Source of the DNA: Galerina marginata
Taxonomy: Eukaryota > Basidiomycota > Agaricomycetes > Agaricales > Galerinaceae
Direction: 5' to 3'
Length of the DNA: 64,000 nucleotides
NCBI GenBank assembly: GCA_023014335.1
Contig: JAECYW010000003.1
Coordinates: 1,116,001 to 1,180,000, forward strand
Below the pieces are notes generated by a model. That model saw only the letters and a program-made list of their open reading frames with translations, did not search any database and was not told where the DNA came from. Below are positions 33,731 through 45,404 of this stretch, piece by piece. The number at the start of each line of letters is the position of its first letter. The stretch's first letter is position 1. Made by a program: the position numbers and the translations under genes.

Positions 33731-36158
33731 TCATGGCGCCTTCTTCACAGGCTTGACCAAAGTCGAATCGCGCGTTAAGGGATTGCCCGCGCGCAGCTCC
33801 GCTCCCTTGTAATAAATCCATATGGGGAAGGGGATACCTAGGACGATAGCTAGACCAGCCAAAAGCTATAAAAACATTAGAAAAAGAAAGACGATATAGA
33901 ATTATTTATATGCGCACCGAGTTACCACCACCAAGTCCGAGGGCGTCGAACATCTGCTGGCCGAAGAGAGGGAAGGCAAAGCCGAGCAGTGAACGGAAAA
34001 GCTGCAGAGTGAATGAGTTATGTATGGTTTTTTCAGTAAGCGATAATGACCCACCGCGGCAGCAGAGGTCGCACTCGCGGCATACACAAATGAATCGACC
34101 AAGTAAAGCTGGATAGGAAGGCTATAATGATACTTAAGCCGCAATATGTTAAGACACTAAATTGCCAACGTACAAGGTAGTCATCATGCCAAAACCGAAG
34201 ATCCCAGTGCCAATTATAGGCATTATCCAGTGAATACCAGCTTGTGCCGACCAGCCGTACCAGCTTGCGAAGGCAGAAATTTAGAAACAAAAAGAAACAA
34301 GCGGACACGAGACTTACAACAGTCCAACGGGCACAAACAAGGACCCAAAGAAAAGAGCAGGGATACGCATCTCCGGTGTGGAGACGCCGCCATTCTTGTC
34401 ACCGAGCTAGATGGAAAGCGAGTTCAGTAAATGGTAGGCGGATGGGTTAATTTCTTTGACGTACGTATTTATACACTTGATCTGCAAACTTGGCACCAAA
34501 GATCGTCGCCGTTATGAAGCCAATCCCAAGACCGAGGTACGCGAGACCACCGATACCGGCGTTGAACCCGTACGTCTTTTTGAAGAATGCTGTAATAAAG
34601 GGGGATAAATAGACATACGCAAGAATACATACGGCCAAAACATACCGGCAAATGTCGCAAACATGAGGTAGTTAGTCCCATACATACTGAGAGATTTGGT
34701 CAACAATAAGACACCAACCGGTAAGTCTTAACTTACAATGCCATGTATAAACTGAGGATGAAGCAAATAAAACTGCGGGAGAGGATCATGATCGGACGCG
34801 AGAGATTGACCCAAAAAACATGCAGCTTGCTTCCATGCTCTTGGAGAAGATGAGGATGCGCCTTCGCTTTTTCTGGATCAGGATTTTTGGCAGCTTTACG
34901 CATCCGGATAACAGGCGCGTAGGTTTCTCTCAAAAGCGGGATACTAATCATGCCGGTAACAGCACAGGAAACTGAAATCGAGGGTGGTAAGGAAACAAGC
35001 TCTTGAAGCGCGTAAAGTTATCACGTACTGGCAATCACGATGAATACCCATTTTATGCCGATCGTTTGGGCGATGAAGCCTCCAGCGATTGGGCCAACAA
35101 CAGGGCCTGTATTTGGATATTTTATAAGCAGAGGTTATAGTGCCGTAAATAAGGACCACACACCGACAAGAGGGCCAAGACTGTATAGCGCCATCGCAGA
35201 GGCTCGGTCCTTTGCTGCGAACACGTCGCCAACGGACCCAGCGCCAATTGCAATCGGTGCACTACCAGACAGACCGGCTGCACATGCTGTCAGAAGCGGA
35301 GAGATAAAATCAAAAATACTTGACATACAAAGGAAACGGAAGCCGATTAGAGCCCCTGTCGTTGGTGCGAAAGCACATCCCAGACTGAAGCCCAGGGTAA
35401 AGACATTGCTGATGTGAAGAACCTTGGGTGAGAATCATAAGTCTCGAAGCTAATTTTGAAGTAGAACAAATAATTACCCAAGTTCGACCGTACATCTCCG
35501 ACAGAGGAGCTAGGGCCAAAGGCTACAGTTCAAAGTCAATTATCCGGATGAAATGACGTTGAAGGCGCTTACTCCGATGGCGAACGACAGCAAGAATATA
35601 CTTAAAGTCAAAGCAGCCACAGTGGGGTCCGTGAAATGGTATTTAAGGGCGATGTCTGGGATGCCGGGGGCCATCATAGAACTGGCCAATGGGGGCAAGA
35701 AAGTATACGCAGAAACCTAAATAGAAAGGATCGATAATTGATAACGATTGCAAAATTAGAAGGGAAGCATGACGCACGATGCAAACAGCTGTCCACTTTT
35801 GCCTGCTCGTCCAGTTTCTTGCGTTGTCCGGATCGTTCTCCCAATCGTCCTCTAGGTTCTCCAAGCTTTCCTCGATCTTGTCTTCGGGGAGGGCTGACTC
35901 CCCATGGCCGTTTGGGTAAGCAAGAGCGTCTGACGCAGTTGCCGACTTTTCGTTCACTTGCACTTGTGTAAGCGAGGAGCCAACAGAGTGGGTATTGGAC
36001 AGTGGTGGAGCCCCAGGCCCCAGAGGCGTGCGTTTCTCGTTGGGCGACATGCTTTTTGCGCACCGAAACGGGTTGAAGCGATTCAGAAGTGGGAGAGGGG
36101 TGGTCAAAGAACGCAAAAGCATCCAGCTGGGCTCTTTGCTTTTAGGCGTGGCCACCAT
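33731..36158 (-). CDS. MFS drug/metabolite exporter (DHA1, 12 TM)
   Basis: Minus-strand gene of about ten exons. The start at 36158 (MVATPKSKEPSW) is the likeliest of several; a later Met at about 36050 (MSPNEKRTPLG) is possible. A long hydrophilic N-tail contains DDWENDPDNARNW, the usual lead-in of fungal polyamine/fluconazole-type DHA1 exporters. Then come SAYTFLPPLASSMMAPG (TM1), PLAPLSEMYGRTWV (motif A), SLGCAFAPTTGALIGFRFL, GAGSVGDVFAAKDRASAMA, GPVVGPIAGGFIAQTIGIKW (motif C of antiporters), LRETYAPVI, and a second half ending KPVKKAP at 33731. Proton antiport at the plasma membrane is expected. Its position next to the synthetase suggests export or self-protection for the cluster product (inference). 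Confidence 0.82.
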
Positions 36159-36792
36159 TGCAAGACCGGCCGACTGACAAATTTGACGTGAAGGGGGTTT
36201 TGTCAGAAGGATCATCCGCGCCGCGAGTTATATCAAGTGTGTTTTTAGCTACAACTCCAGGGATCGACGTATCCTCGTGGAGACGTAATTGAAGCACGAA
36301 CGTACATCTCTTATTTGGCCATGTTCTAGAGGCCATACTGAGGTATAATGCAACGAAAAGAGAATTTTGAGAGTTCAAGCAGAGGAGAGTTGGGTCATCG
36401 AGCATTATGTCACAGCCAAGGCGAGATCCGGCATCTGACAGCGATCCGCATTTGCGGCCGTTGGACAACGACGGAGACTTGAAGCTGTATTTATCACTGA
36501 GAACCCTTTACCCAGGACTTATGACTCTAAAATTCTAAATTGAAAGGCAAGTTATCCGCTGCAGAGCGCGCGTGGCGATGTGCAGGCATTCTTATCAGAC
36601 TCAGATAATCTGAGGTGGAGTATGTGCAGCAGCACACGGCGGACGTTGACCCGAGCACCAAAAACGTCAGGTATGTGGGTGATACATGTACATGTGGCTG
36701 AATGACCATGAAATAAATGTTGTAGAACGCACATAACGCTGGCAATGAGGGAAATGTACGCTGGAAGCTCGTGGTTGGAGCGGGGCTCGACT
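36159..36792. other. Intergenic, MFS promoter
   Basis: 634 bp between two minus-strand genes. Open frames on the minus strand here (36527-36796, 36142-36468) have no homology I recognise. Expected to hold the exporter promoter. Confidence 0.45.
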
Positions 36793-38518
36793 TCATAGAT
36801 GAGACCGAGTCATCGAACGAACTGAACCTTTAAACCCCTCATCACATCGCACACTCCAACCATCCCATTGCCCACGACCGTTCCTTATCTCAGTAAGTCT
36901 TTCCGCAAGAGCCATGCCTATATTCCTAACCTCCCCTGTCACGATCACTTCTACTGTACCTCCCTTTCCCCCAGTTGAATCCCAACCAATCTTTCCAATC
37001 GGTGCAACATTGACTGCAGTACCAACGCCGAACACCTCGACGAGCCTGCCTTGGTTGGTCCAGGCGAAAAGCTCGGTCATGGTGAACGGACGCTCCTGAA
37101 CGTGAAGTCGCTGCGTGCGTGGGATGGTTGGAAGCGCGAGAGCGGAAGATGAATGCGCGCGCAGTAGCGCAAGACAGGAGTCGCGTGTAATGCCAGGGAG
37201 TACGGTACCGTCCAAAGGTGGAGTTATCACGTCCATATCTGCAATGGCGTTTATCACGAATTTTGATTGCTTGTTGTTGGAAATACGCCTCACCTTGAGT
37301 TTCGTTCTCTTTCTTTACTACCACGAAGAGGTTCATAGAACCCGCCTCAGTGACTGTCTCCCCGTTTAACCACAAGATTTGGTCCCATCCTTCTCGCGCT
37401 GCTTTAAGTTGAGGGAGCAACGTTGGTGCATAATTCGCGCCCAACTTGTGATTGCCCGCTCCGCCTGGCCATGCTCGCACGGCGTTTCCTTGGGCTATGA
37501 TCGAGACTGTCTTTCCCATCAATGGCTTCGAAACGGACTCTGACGGTGGCTGCGAGAGAGACTTCGATAGAGCCGACCCAGGGAAAGCACCAGAAGCGCC
37601 TGTCGGTGCGAGGATGACAAAAAGCGTTGCGCGATCGGAAGCCTGTAAGCCCAGAGCTGTGTTACGGAGTCAGCATATTTCCAGTGGTTGCATTTTTTGA
37701 GGGATCTGAGTTCCATACGCACTTGAACGCGTCCCTATCATGGTCGGTCGGACATATAGACTTTGACCAGGTTCAGTCGGGATCCATCTTGTCTCGACAA
37801 CGATGAGCTTCTTTAACAGCTTAAGGAATTCATCCGGATTGAATGACTGTTGTTCATCATTGGTATGGAAGGGTAAAAAATGCATCAACACAGGCTTACC
37901 GGAAGAGCAGCTCGTTCTGCCGAGCGTAGGAGACGTCTAGCATTCTCTGCAGGTCGGAAGAGGAGAGGTTCTCCGTTCGGCCCACGATATGCCTATTCCA
38001 CCACAAATAAAGGTAATTCATATCATGCGGTAACGCGCGCTAATCAAGTACATACCCGCATACCCTCGAATACAGTGGTGCTGTAGTGCAAACACGAGCT
38101 GGCGGGGTCGAGGTTGAGAGGACCGTATGGCACAATCTCAGGTGCCGACCAACCCAAAGCAGGATCATATTTTGCTATGAGCATATGGTCAGTCTTCACC
38201 TGCGAAATGATGAAGACACAATAAGCACTAAGAAAAAAATGGAGCGATGCTAATGGCCGAAAGTCACCTCTCCAAACTCCCGAGAATTGAGGTCTTTGGG
38301 TGGAAATTTGGGGTTCGAGGTGAGTTTCAAGATAAGTTTCGAAGCCTACGGCGCGGATTCAGAGTCATTAGCTTGCAGATTTGAAGGTTGGGGAGGCGTA
38401 CATTGAGTTCCGCGAGCTGGGCTACGTTGCGAGTCGGCACTGGGGTAGGGTGACGAGGGGGATCGTCCACATGTGCGATGGGGGCGTTCGCTGACGGCAG
38501 AGTTGCTTCAATAGCCAT
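36793..38518 (-). CDS. Class IV (branched-chain type) aminotransferase
   Basis: Starts at 38518 (MAIEATLPSANAPIA) and ends at 36793, with at least six introns. Landmarks: PSSCLHYSTTVFEGM near the substrate loop; RPAENARRLRSAERAALP; FLKLLKKLIVVETRWIP; YVRPTMIGT; GAGNHKLGANYAPTLLPQ with the PLP-binding Lys; GETVTEAGSMNLFVV; LDGTVLPGITRDSCL; VEVFGVGTA; EIRNGRGQWDGW. This is the BCAT fold (PLP fold type IV), which interconverts branched-chain amino acids and 2-oxo acids; some relatives accept aromatic substrates. The N-terminal segment might be a weak organelle signal, but this is uncertain. Beside a 2-oxo-acid-using synthetase it could feed substrate. Known atromentin clusters use a different (class I) aminotransferase. 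Confidence 0.87.
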
Positions 38519-39536
38519 AACAGTAATAGTTGTCGTGGGTGGACGAAAAGATATCTTGAAAAACTATTCGTATATGTGTTCCATAGCGCCAATTGACCTA
38601 CAACGTCAAACAATGCAGGTTTGGGGAGAAAAGAAGGAGCTTCAAGTCTGACAGGCCATGAATTGACAGATACCATTCATACGAACGAGATCAAATCGCT
38701 TAGAAGGAGCGAAGAGAGCGCGACAATGACTATGGGGCGATTAGTGGGGGACCCATGGAAGACAATTTGATTTCATAAATGTGGAATTCATGTCAAAAAC
38801 GTTCTAGGTGGAAGGGTCGAGCGTATTAGATCGAGGGCGCATCGAATCCCGGAAGGTTCAGCCTGATCACTGTTATGGTCTCATTAGATGCTAATCGGTG
38901 CAAGCACAATCATCTGTGTGACTCCATAATGAAGGTGGAAAAACTCATCTCAAAGTTTACTCTCCACTTGGCAGTAGAATGTGAAGAGCCGAACGAAGAA
39001 AATTGATCGATCTTGCTGTATGTAACCTTGTCACTATCGGTGGGATGACTTGAAGCTCTCGCTTCGGGACAGTACCATCGAGAAGCCGGAGAGGATATAT
39101 GGCGCAGTTTACGATGAGATCACTTAAGTACTTTACGTTTGCGCCACCGTCGTCGAGCGGTTCGACCCTGCGAATGAAAACCATTGTTGTAGGTACCTCT
39201 AGACGCAGAAGGTGGAGAAAGTTCCCGCTTAACGCGTAGAATACAGGTAGGACAACCTCCTTGCAAGATTTTGTAGGAAAAGTCCAGGTTCAAGTTATTC
39301 AAGTTGCAAACGGGGTCCAAAACCAGTCCGATCTTGGCGCCGTGAAGTTTGGCCTTGTTTGTTGGCCTTGTTTGTTGTCCCTTTCCGAAACTCGCTCAGT
39401 CTTTGCTTGCTCGCTCCACTCACAATTCACTCACGATAATTTCTGAGCTTGTCATGGCCCTGTTTCTCCATCCCCAGATTATCTTCCGTTATAAGACTAG
39501 ATTCCATGCGGAAATGACTTGTCCTGTCCCACCACT
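38519..39536. other. Intergenic between aminotransferase and FMO
   Basis: Divergent region of about 1 kb. It contains a short tandem duplication of GGCCTTGTTTGTT (about 39350-39380), a word also found at about 24190. Minus-strand frames at 38957-39320 are unsupported. Should contain both promoters. Confidence 0.45.
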
Positions 39537-42011
39537 ATGCTCGGTCTCGCGGTCGGCTCAGTCGTGCTTGCGCTTTTGAATCTACAGGCGACAGCTTTTC
39601 AAGTGCCATTGGCGACTCCAAGCTCAGAAAATTCTGACTACACGTTCAAATGGCCCATTCGTAAGGTCGCAGTTATCGGTGCAGGAGTGGGGTCCGTATT
39701 TCATGTACCTTTACTTGAATCCTTTTGATGGTCTGGTGATTCTAGGGGTATAATCAGCTACAGAGAATTCCTCGAGGCCGGTTTCGACGTCCACGTTTTT
39801 GAGCGCGACACCGTCCCTGGAGGGAACTGGCATTACACTGAGGAACTCCCCGATAAGGCGCCTATTCCGAATGCACGAAGCACCGTTGGCGACTATGTCC
39901 CTTCTCTTCCTCCCAAAGGCGCCAAGTTTCCGTACCAGCAGGTCTATCATTGTGATGAGTTTGCAGAAATTGCGAGATCTCACCGCGCACCGAAACCGCT
40001 ATGGCAAACTATGCATGCTGGGCCGGCTGTAAGTTTTCGATAATCTATCATACATTTTTCTGAAGCTCAACTACCCATATTTCAGCCAGATATACAGGTA
40101 CATCTGATATTTCTGCCACGTTTCGCTGCAGCCTTACCCCTCACTCGCAGATTGACAGGTTCCCTTGGCCAGTCGGTACAGCCTGGAGTGCGTACCTTCC
40201 CTTCCTTGTCACAGTCACCCCGCTGAAGGTCCTCAAGACCTTTCCAATACACAGATAGCAGGATACCTCCGGGCCTTTGCGTCATTTAACGGTGCCAACA
40301 GTAACGACAACAATCCTCGATTTTCGTATAACACACGCGTAGAGCTTGTCGAAAAGCGATTTGACGAAGCAGGAAAAGAGGCTGGATGGACGTTAACTTT
40401 GAAGTCCTTAACTCGAGCGGGCGACGATTCTTGCAAGGCTGTCTGGACAAAACAAGTCAGTTCCGATGCTCTTCTCCTGAGTGATTGCTTATAAAATCTG
40501 CAGGACTTCGATGCTGTAGTCGTCGCGACGGGAAGATTCAATGCTCCCAACATGCCCGATATCCCTGGCTTATCCGAATGGGACAAAACATTTCCAGATA
40601 CAATAATCCATTCCCGGCAGTACAGGCATTCCGAAGCTTACACCAACAAGACCGTCCTTGTTGTCGGCGCTAGTGTAAGTCTTACTTTCCTTGTCAGTCA
40701 TCTTCTAGACAAATGTATTAACTAAAATTTTCTAGAGCAGCGGTGGTCAGATATCGCAGGACCTCGCTCCAAACGCGAAAAAGATATTTACATCAATCAG
40801 AGTACGTTTCATCATATCGATCATACCCGTCTTACCGGAAGCCCTAACATTAAATCCAGCCCGATTCTGGTGCGCTCCTTCCAAACCATCATCTATATCT
40901 ATAAAGTATCTTACAGCGCCATCCAGCGGGCGGTCTTCACGGCGCAATCCGCTTCCTCCTTCAAGCTCTACCCCACAACATCGAGGTAGTTGGGGAAATC
41001 AAGCGTTTTCTTCCTCCCACCTCCAGCATCGCCACAAGCGGTATTGAACTAACAAACGGAACCGTAAGCGGCCTCGTCCCCCCTTCTCCAGACAGTATCT
41101 AACAAACACCCACCCACAGATATTTACAGGCGTGGATGAGATAATCTTCGCCACCGGCTTCCATTATTCGTTCCCCTTCCTGCCGCAGTACCACAACCCC
41201 TCGGTGGGCCCGAAAGAAAAAGGCCCTCCCAACCTCCCACAGCCGATCGTCACGGACGGCACGCACCTGCGCAACCTATACTTGGATATCTTCTACATCG
41301 AAGAACCCACGCTTGGTTTCGTGAACAGTGCGTAGCGGATACGCAGGCTTCTTTCCACGGGACTCCTATTCTAATTGACGTGTTTTGCTAGTGAACATTG
41401 GCATGCAGCCATTTACGTATGCGGAGTACACTGCGGTTGCGCTCTCCAAGGTATGGAGCGACAAGGCGAAGATTCCTTCTAAACCCGACCTTTGGCGCTG
41501 GTGCGAGAAGAAACGGGAGGAATATGGGTATGGGAAACAGTATCAGTATCTAGGAGGGGGCGGAACAGACAGTGCGTGATAATCCCCGCTTTCTTTCCTT
41601 TCTTTGCCAGAGTGGATAATTGATATATACATGTCTTGTAGAAATGATCCGCTTTTTTATGGCTTGGCTCAATGATGCAGCATCCAAATACGGCGGACGA
41701 CAGGTACGTACTTAGTGTCGCTCCTTCAAACATTTCTTTGCGTTGTTAACCCATGCTGCCCATAGGTTGACGGCCAAAGTCCCGAGTACGTTCCATCTCC
41801 ACTCGCCATTCTTCGTTGCCAGTCCTAACATCACTTTTTTCAAACCAGCCGTGATGAGGCCCTTCGCATGTGGCTTCTGTCTCGGTACGGAAACGCGAAT
41901 GTGGGCATAAGCACCGCCTGTGCGAAACTGGCGATTGACGAAAAGGCCATGGCGCAATGCGGAGAGGCGCAGGTGGATGTTAGGGATCTTGTATTCCATG
42001 ACGATTGGTGA
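39537..42011 (+). CDS. Flavin-containing monooxygenase (FMO-like)
   Basis: Plus-strand gene from ATG 39537 (MLGLAVGSVVLALLNLQ, a hydrophobic leader or anchor) to TGA 42009-42011, about ten exons. FAD motif VAVIGAGVG|GIISYREFL spans intron 1, followed by FERDTVPGGNWHY (FMO GGxWxY). Then FPWPVGTAWSA, NTQIAGYLRAFASF, VVVATGRFNAPNMPDIPG, the NADPH site VLVVGASSSGGQISQDLA, IEVVGEIKRF, and FATGFHYSFPFLPQY (the FATGY-like motif). The C-terminus is ACAKLAIDEKAMAQ..FHDDW. Intron 40800-40917 is needed to join SIR to RHPAGGLHGAIRF in phase. These class B flavoproteins hydroxylate heteroatoms or perform Baeyer-Villiger-type oxidations using NADPH and O2. A tailoring role is likely. Confidence 0.82.
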
Positions 42012-42845
42012 AGTCGTCGTGCAAGGTCTTAACAAACTGGGGACATGATTATAAAGTTATCCGAGTTCACTTGTCGATTACATATAGCAAGCGCGCCGCA
42101 TAACTCTCTGGAAAAATCGCTACTTCTCAAAAAGTGAATTACTAATGTACCGTGCAAAGTCTATGAATACAGCTCCTGCGATCGCGGCCTATGATTCAGA
42201 TGACTTTGTTACAATGGTTGAACTTCACGTCCCCGAAATTGGCGCTCGTTAAACAAGGAATATTTAAAATAATCGACAGAATTCAGTGATGAATATTCGG
42301 GGTCTGGAGTGCAACCAACAGCTCAGCTAGCTATTCGATCTTCCAAGAGGGGAAATTCATGTTGAGGGTACACGAATAAGGTCGAACTCACTAACCGATT
42401 CGGGCACAGAATTCTAGTCGCTCAGCCCGAGGAGAAGTCGGTTCATACCTAGGACTTAGGTACACCTTTGCATCCCTGCATGAAGAACGATTAGCGGCGC
42501 AAGTTACCCTTTCACAGGAACCACGATTATATCATTTCGGTAGCCAGTATTAACATTTTATTTTCAAAGAAGTGTTGACTCCACGTCAAGCCCACACCCA
42601 GATTCTCTACCCGAAGATCGCGTCGGAGAATTGCAGGTCCCAGGTTTGGTCCACAGAGGCGCAACAGCTGAACCAGAAGGGTCTGAGTTACGGATAACCA
42701 TTCCATACAATGGGTTATTTAGAAGGATGAGGAACAGAAGATTTCCAAAACCACTTGGTTTCAAAGCGTATATTGGACTAAACTGAAAGGCGACAATAAA
42801 AAGATTCAACAGCAATCATGATCAGGAAGGTGCGAAAAGAATCTT
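42012..42845. other. Intergenic, convergent 3' ends
   Basis: 834 bp between FMO (plus) and a P450 (minus). An 83-codon minus-strand frame at 42564-42815 has no motif. Nothing else seen. Confidence 0.45.
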
Positions 42846-45051
42846 TCAAATGAGCTCTTGATTTGCAGCTAAGCGAATAATCCTTTCAGCCTCAGGGGAA
42901 CGAGAGGTGATCGAGCATTTATACGGCTTGGGAACGCTGAGACAGAAGGTCAGAATACGTCGTGTACTGTCACTCAAGACTCACCAAACAAGGGAGGAGA
43001 TATATTCATGAGTCGGCTCGATGACGTTACCGTCTTTATCGACCGTTTTCTTAATGTCGAACGTTGCAATGAGAGATGCTATAGCAATCCAAACTGCCGA
43101 GAATGCCATATAGCGACCCGGGCAGATGCTGAAAGTTTGATTAGTTATCTGCTGGCAGATAGCGAGCAGGCTGGACATTTACCGCCTCCCAAAGCCCCAG
43201 CACGCATGACCTGGATCGCGTACGGATTTGTTGATCTTGCCGTCCTTCATGAAACGGTCGGGATTGAAAGTGAAAGGATCCTCGTATACATTTTCATTAT
43301 GAAGCATTGCCCTATGCAGTAAGGCCATCAAAATTGAAGGGAATTGAAATAAAACGACATACCAGGCGTTTGGGATAACAATCGCCCCGGCTGGAAGACG
43401 ATAACCTTTGTACTCATCGTCCACTGTAAGAAAGCGAGGAATTGCTGCAGGGGAATGCGTCAGATAGAAGTAAATTGGATCGAATGACAACCAACCAATA
43501 GGGGCAACGTCCCTCCATCGAAGAGTCTCCTTTGCAATGGCCGTTATATAAGGCAAAGAATCCTCGTCATCAAAATCAGGGAGGTGGCCAGGTTTTAGGA
43601 CTCTATCCAACTCCTCTTGAGCCTTTTTGAGAACTTCTGGTTTGTCGAGAAGGCCAAGGACGCAGGATGCGATGGCGGACACAGTCTACAAAAGCCATCA
43701 ATAGACGTATGGATCCAAATAAAAATATTGAACCGTGTCAGAACCAGCTAAAGATTGTCATTATACGTAGATTACTTAAAGGCGGAGATGTAGACATACC
43801 TACATACATAGCCCCGGCAACGCTTTGGATAATATCTTCACGATAAGCATCGTCGCGAGTACCTCCTTCCATCTTTTCAAGACTAATAGACGTAAAGCAA
43901 GGAGGAGAAACTCCAGCAGCCTATGAAACCCGATTAACACCAGGAATATGAAACAAACTTAAGTTCAACACACTATGTTTTTTTTGGCGGCAGCGAATGG
44001 AGCCTCGACCATAGTCCTGGCCAATTTCTTCCAGTCGCGAGCCTTCCGTTGAAACCCGGCGCCAGGTATCCACTCGGGTACATATTTCAAGACGGGTAAC
44101 ATATCCACCAAAAATGCTCCAGGGACAGCAGCAGCAAATAAAGGTTGGACGCCTTGCTCCGCAATCTTGATATATGGATCGTCTTTATGCTGTACCTCTA
44201 AACCGTAACCAACCGACATTATAGTTTCCCCGGCCATGCTAAATCACGGGTCAGGAATGTTAGGGAGTGTAGGACTAACAAGGACATACTGTCTGAGGTT
44301 TCCAATAATATCATCCGGAATATCAAGGAAGCGATTGAGAAGGTTTCGCGCAGCTTTTAAAGAATGAGGTCGAAAGCGAATTGCAGCGCTAGGATGAAAG
44401 CTATGATGCATAAGACGTCGATGACGTCGCCTGAAAGTATATTGGAGTCAAATCTGGAGTATAGAATCGCAGAAAAACTCGACTTACCACCGTTCACCTA
44501 TGAAAAAGAACAGTTAGTCTGGCTGAAGCACAAGTCTCCAAAGGATTACGATATACCATATTTCATGAAAGCGAAGTGGAAATGCCAGCCCATCAATTCG
44601 TTCATCATGGGCATTCGGGCTCTGAAGCGGTATAAGTGACAGTGTGAAGCACGCAAAGACGAAAAACCTGTCAGAGTAAAGGGGGGATCGCTTCTCGAGG
44701 AGCTCAGTAGCGGCCTCTGAGGTGTCTAACACGACAAGAGGTGTGCCAGCAACGTTTAGATAGAGAATATCCGTGCCTACGAAGAGATATATAGATGTTA
44801 GTCTTCTTCTTGGATTAATCTGGGAGATACATACCAAGTTCCTTCGACCATTTATGATAAGTTTTCCATTCGAAACTGGTTGGCATATCTCGCAGATTTC
44901 CGATCAGAGGAAGACCTTTTGGGCCAGGTGGAAGAGGTAAGTGGGAAAATGAGCGCGCATCGTTATGCATGAGGTAGAAGTAAAGAACGAGGAAGAAAGC
45001 CACCAGAGCCGCGACAACTTCGAGCTGGGGCATGATCAAAGGATGCATCAA
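42846..45051 (-). CDS. Cytochrome P450, divergent member, with a microexon
   Basis: Minus strand, start 45051 (MMHPLIMPQLEVVAALVAFFLVLYFYL, membrane anchor), stop at 42846-42848. PPGPKGLPLIGNL hinge; C-helix MGWHFHFAFMKYGERWRRHR, assembled only if a 10-nt exon at 44488-44497 is used. Then VGYGLEV, AVPGAFLVDMLPVLKYVP, RVLKPGHLP, KETLRW (ExxR), NPDRFMKDGK (PERF region), WGFGRR|ICPGRY (haem Cys ligand). Ends SPEAERIIRLAANQELI. Microsomal monooxygenase. It resembles fungal P450s annotated as O-methylsterigmatocystin oxidoreductase-like. Its C-helix differs from the tandem P450s ([12 protein letters not shown]), so it is a separate lineage. About a dozen introns, all short. Confidence 0.85.
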
Positions 45052-45404
45052 GAAAGGTGAAAACTTGAAAGCCGTTTACCAGAAATTTTGGCTACGATCT
45101 TTGTGCTTTTTGTAGACCTAGCATCGCGACGAGCTCAGGTCTGTATATGGTGACAGAAGTTCAGTTCTGACCGTTTCACCGACGGAGTCGGCCCTCGCCA
45201 CAATCGGTGGATCAAGTCCATGCAGATGCGTCCACTCAGCTGTCGATGATGGGACAAGATTGGTGATTCAAGCTGTTGAGAAATTTCCAGAAGTTGGATT
45301 CTAGGTTCCAGAGGCATGCTAGGAAGCTTCAATACATTTTAAGGACGACATTGCGGCCATAACAAGGTAAGAGGTGGCTCGATCAATCTTGCAATTTGAA
45401 TAAT
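45052..45404. other. Intergenic between P450 and tyrosinase
   Basis: 353 bp with the P450 promoter and the tyrosinase 3' end, both genes on the minus strand. Nothing else seen. Confidence 0.45.

Noticed and set aside
40800..40917. Apparent frame break in the FMO gene
   Set aside because: Treating the segment as a 118-nt intron (GTACGT..TTACAG) joins SIR to RHPAGGLHGAIRF in phase, so no lesion is needed.
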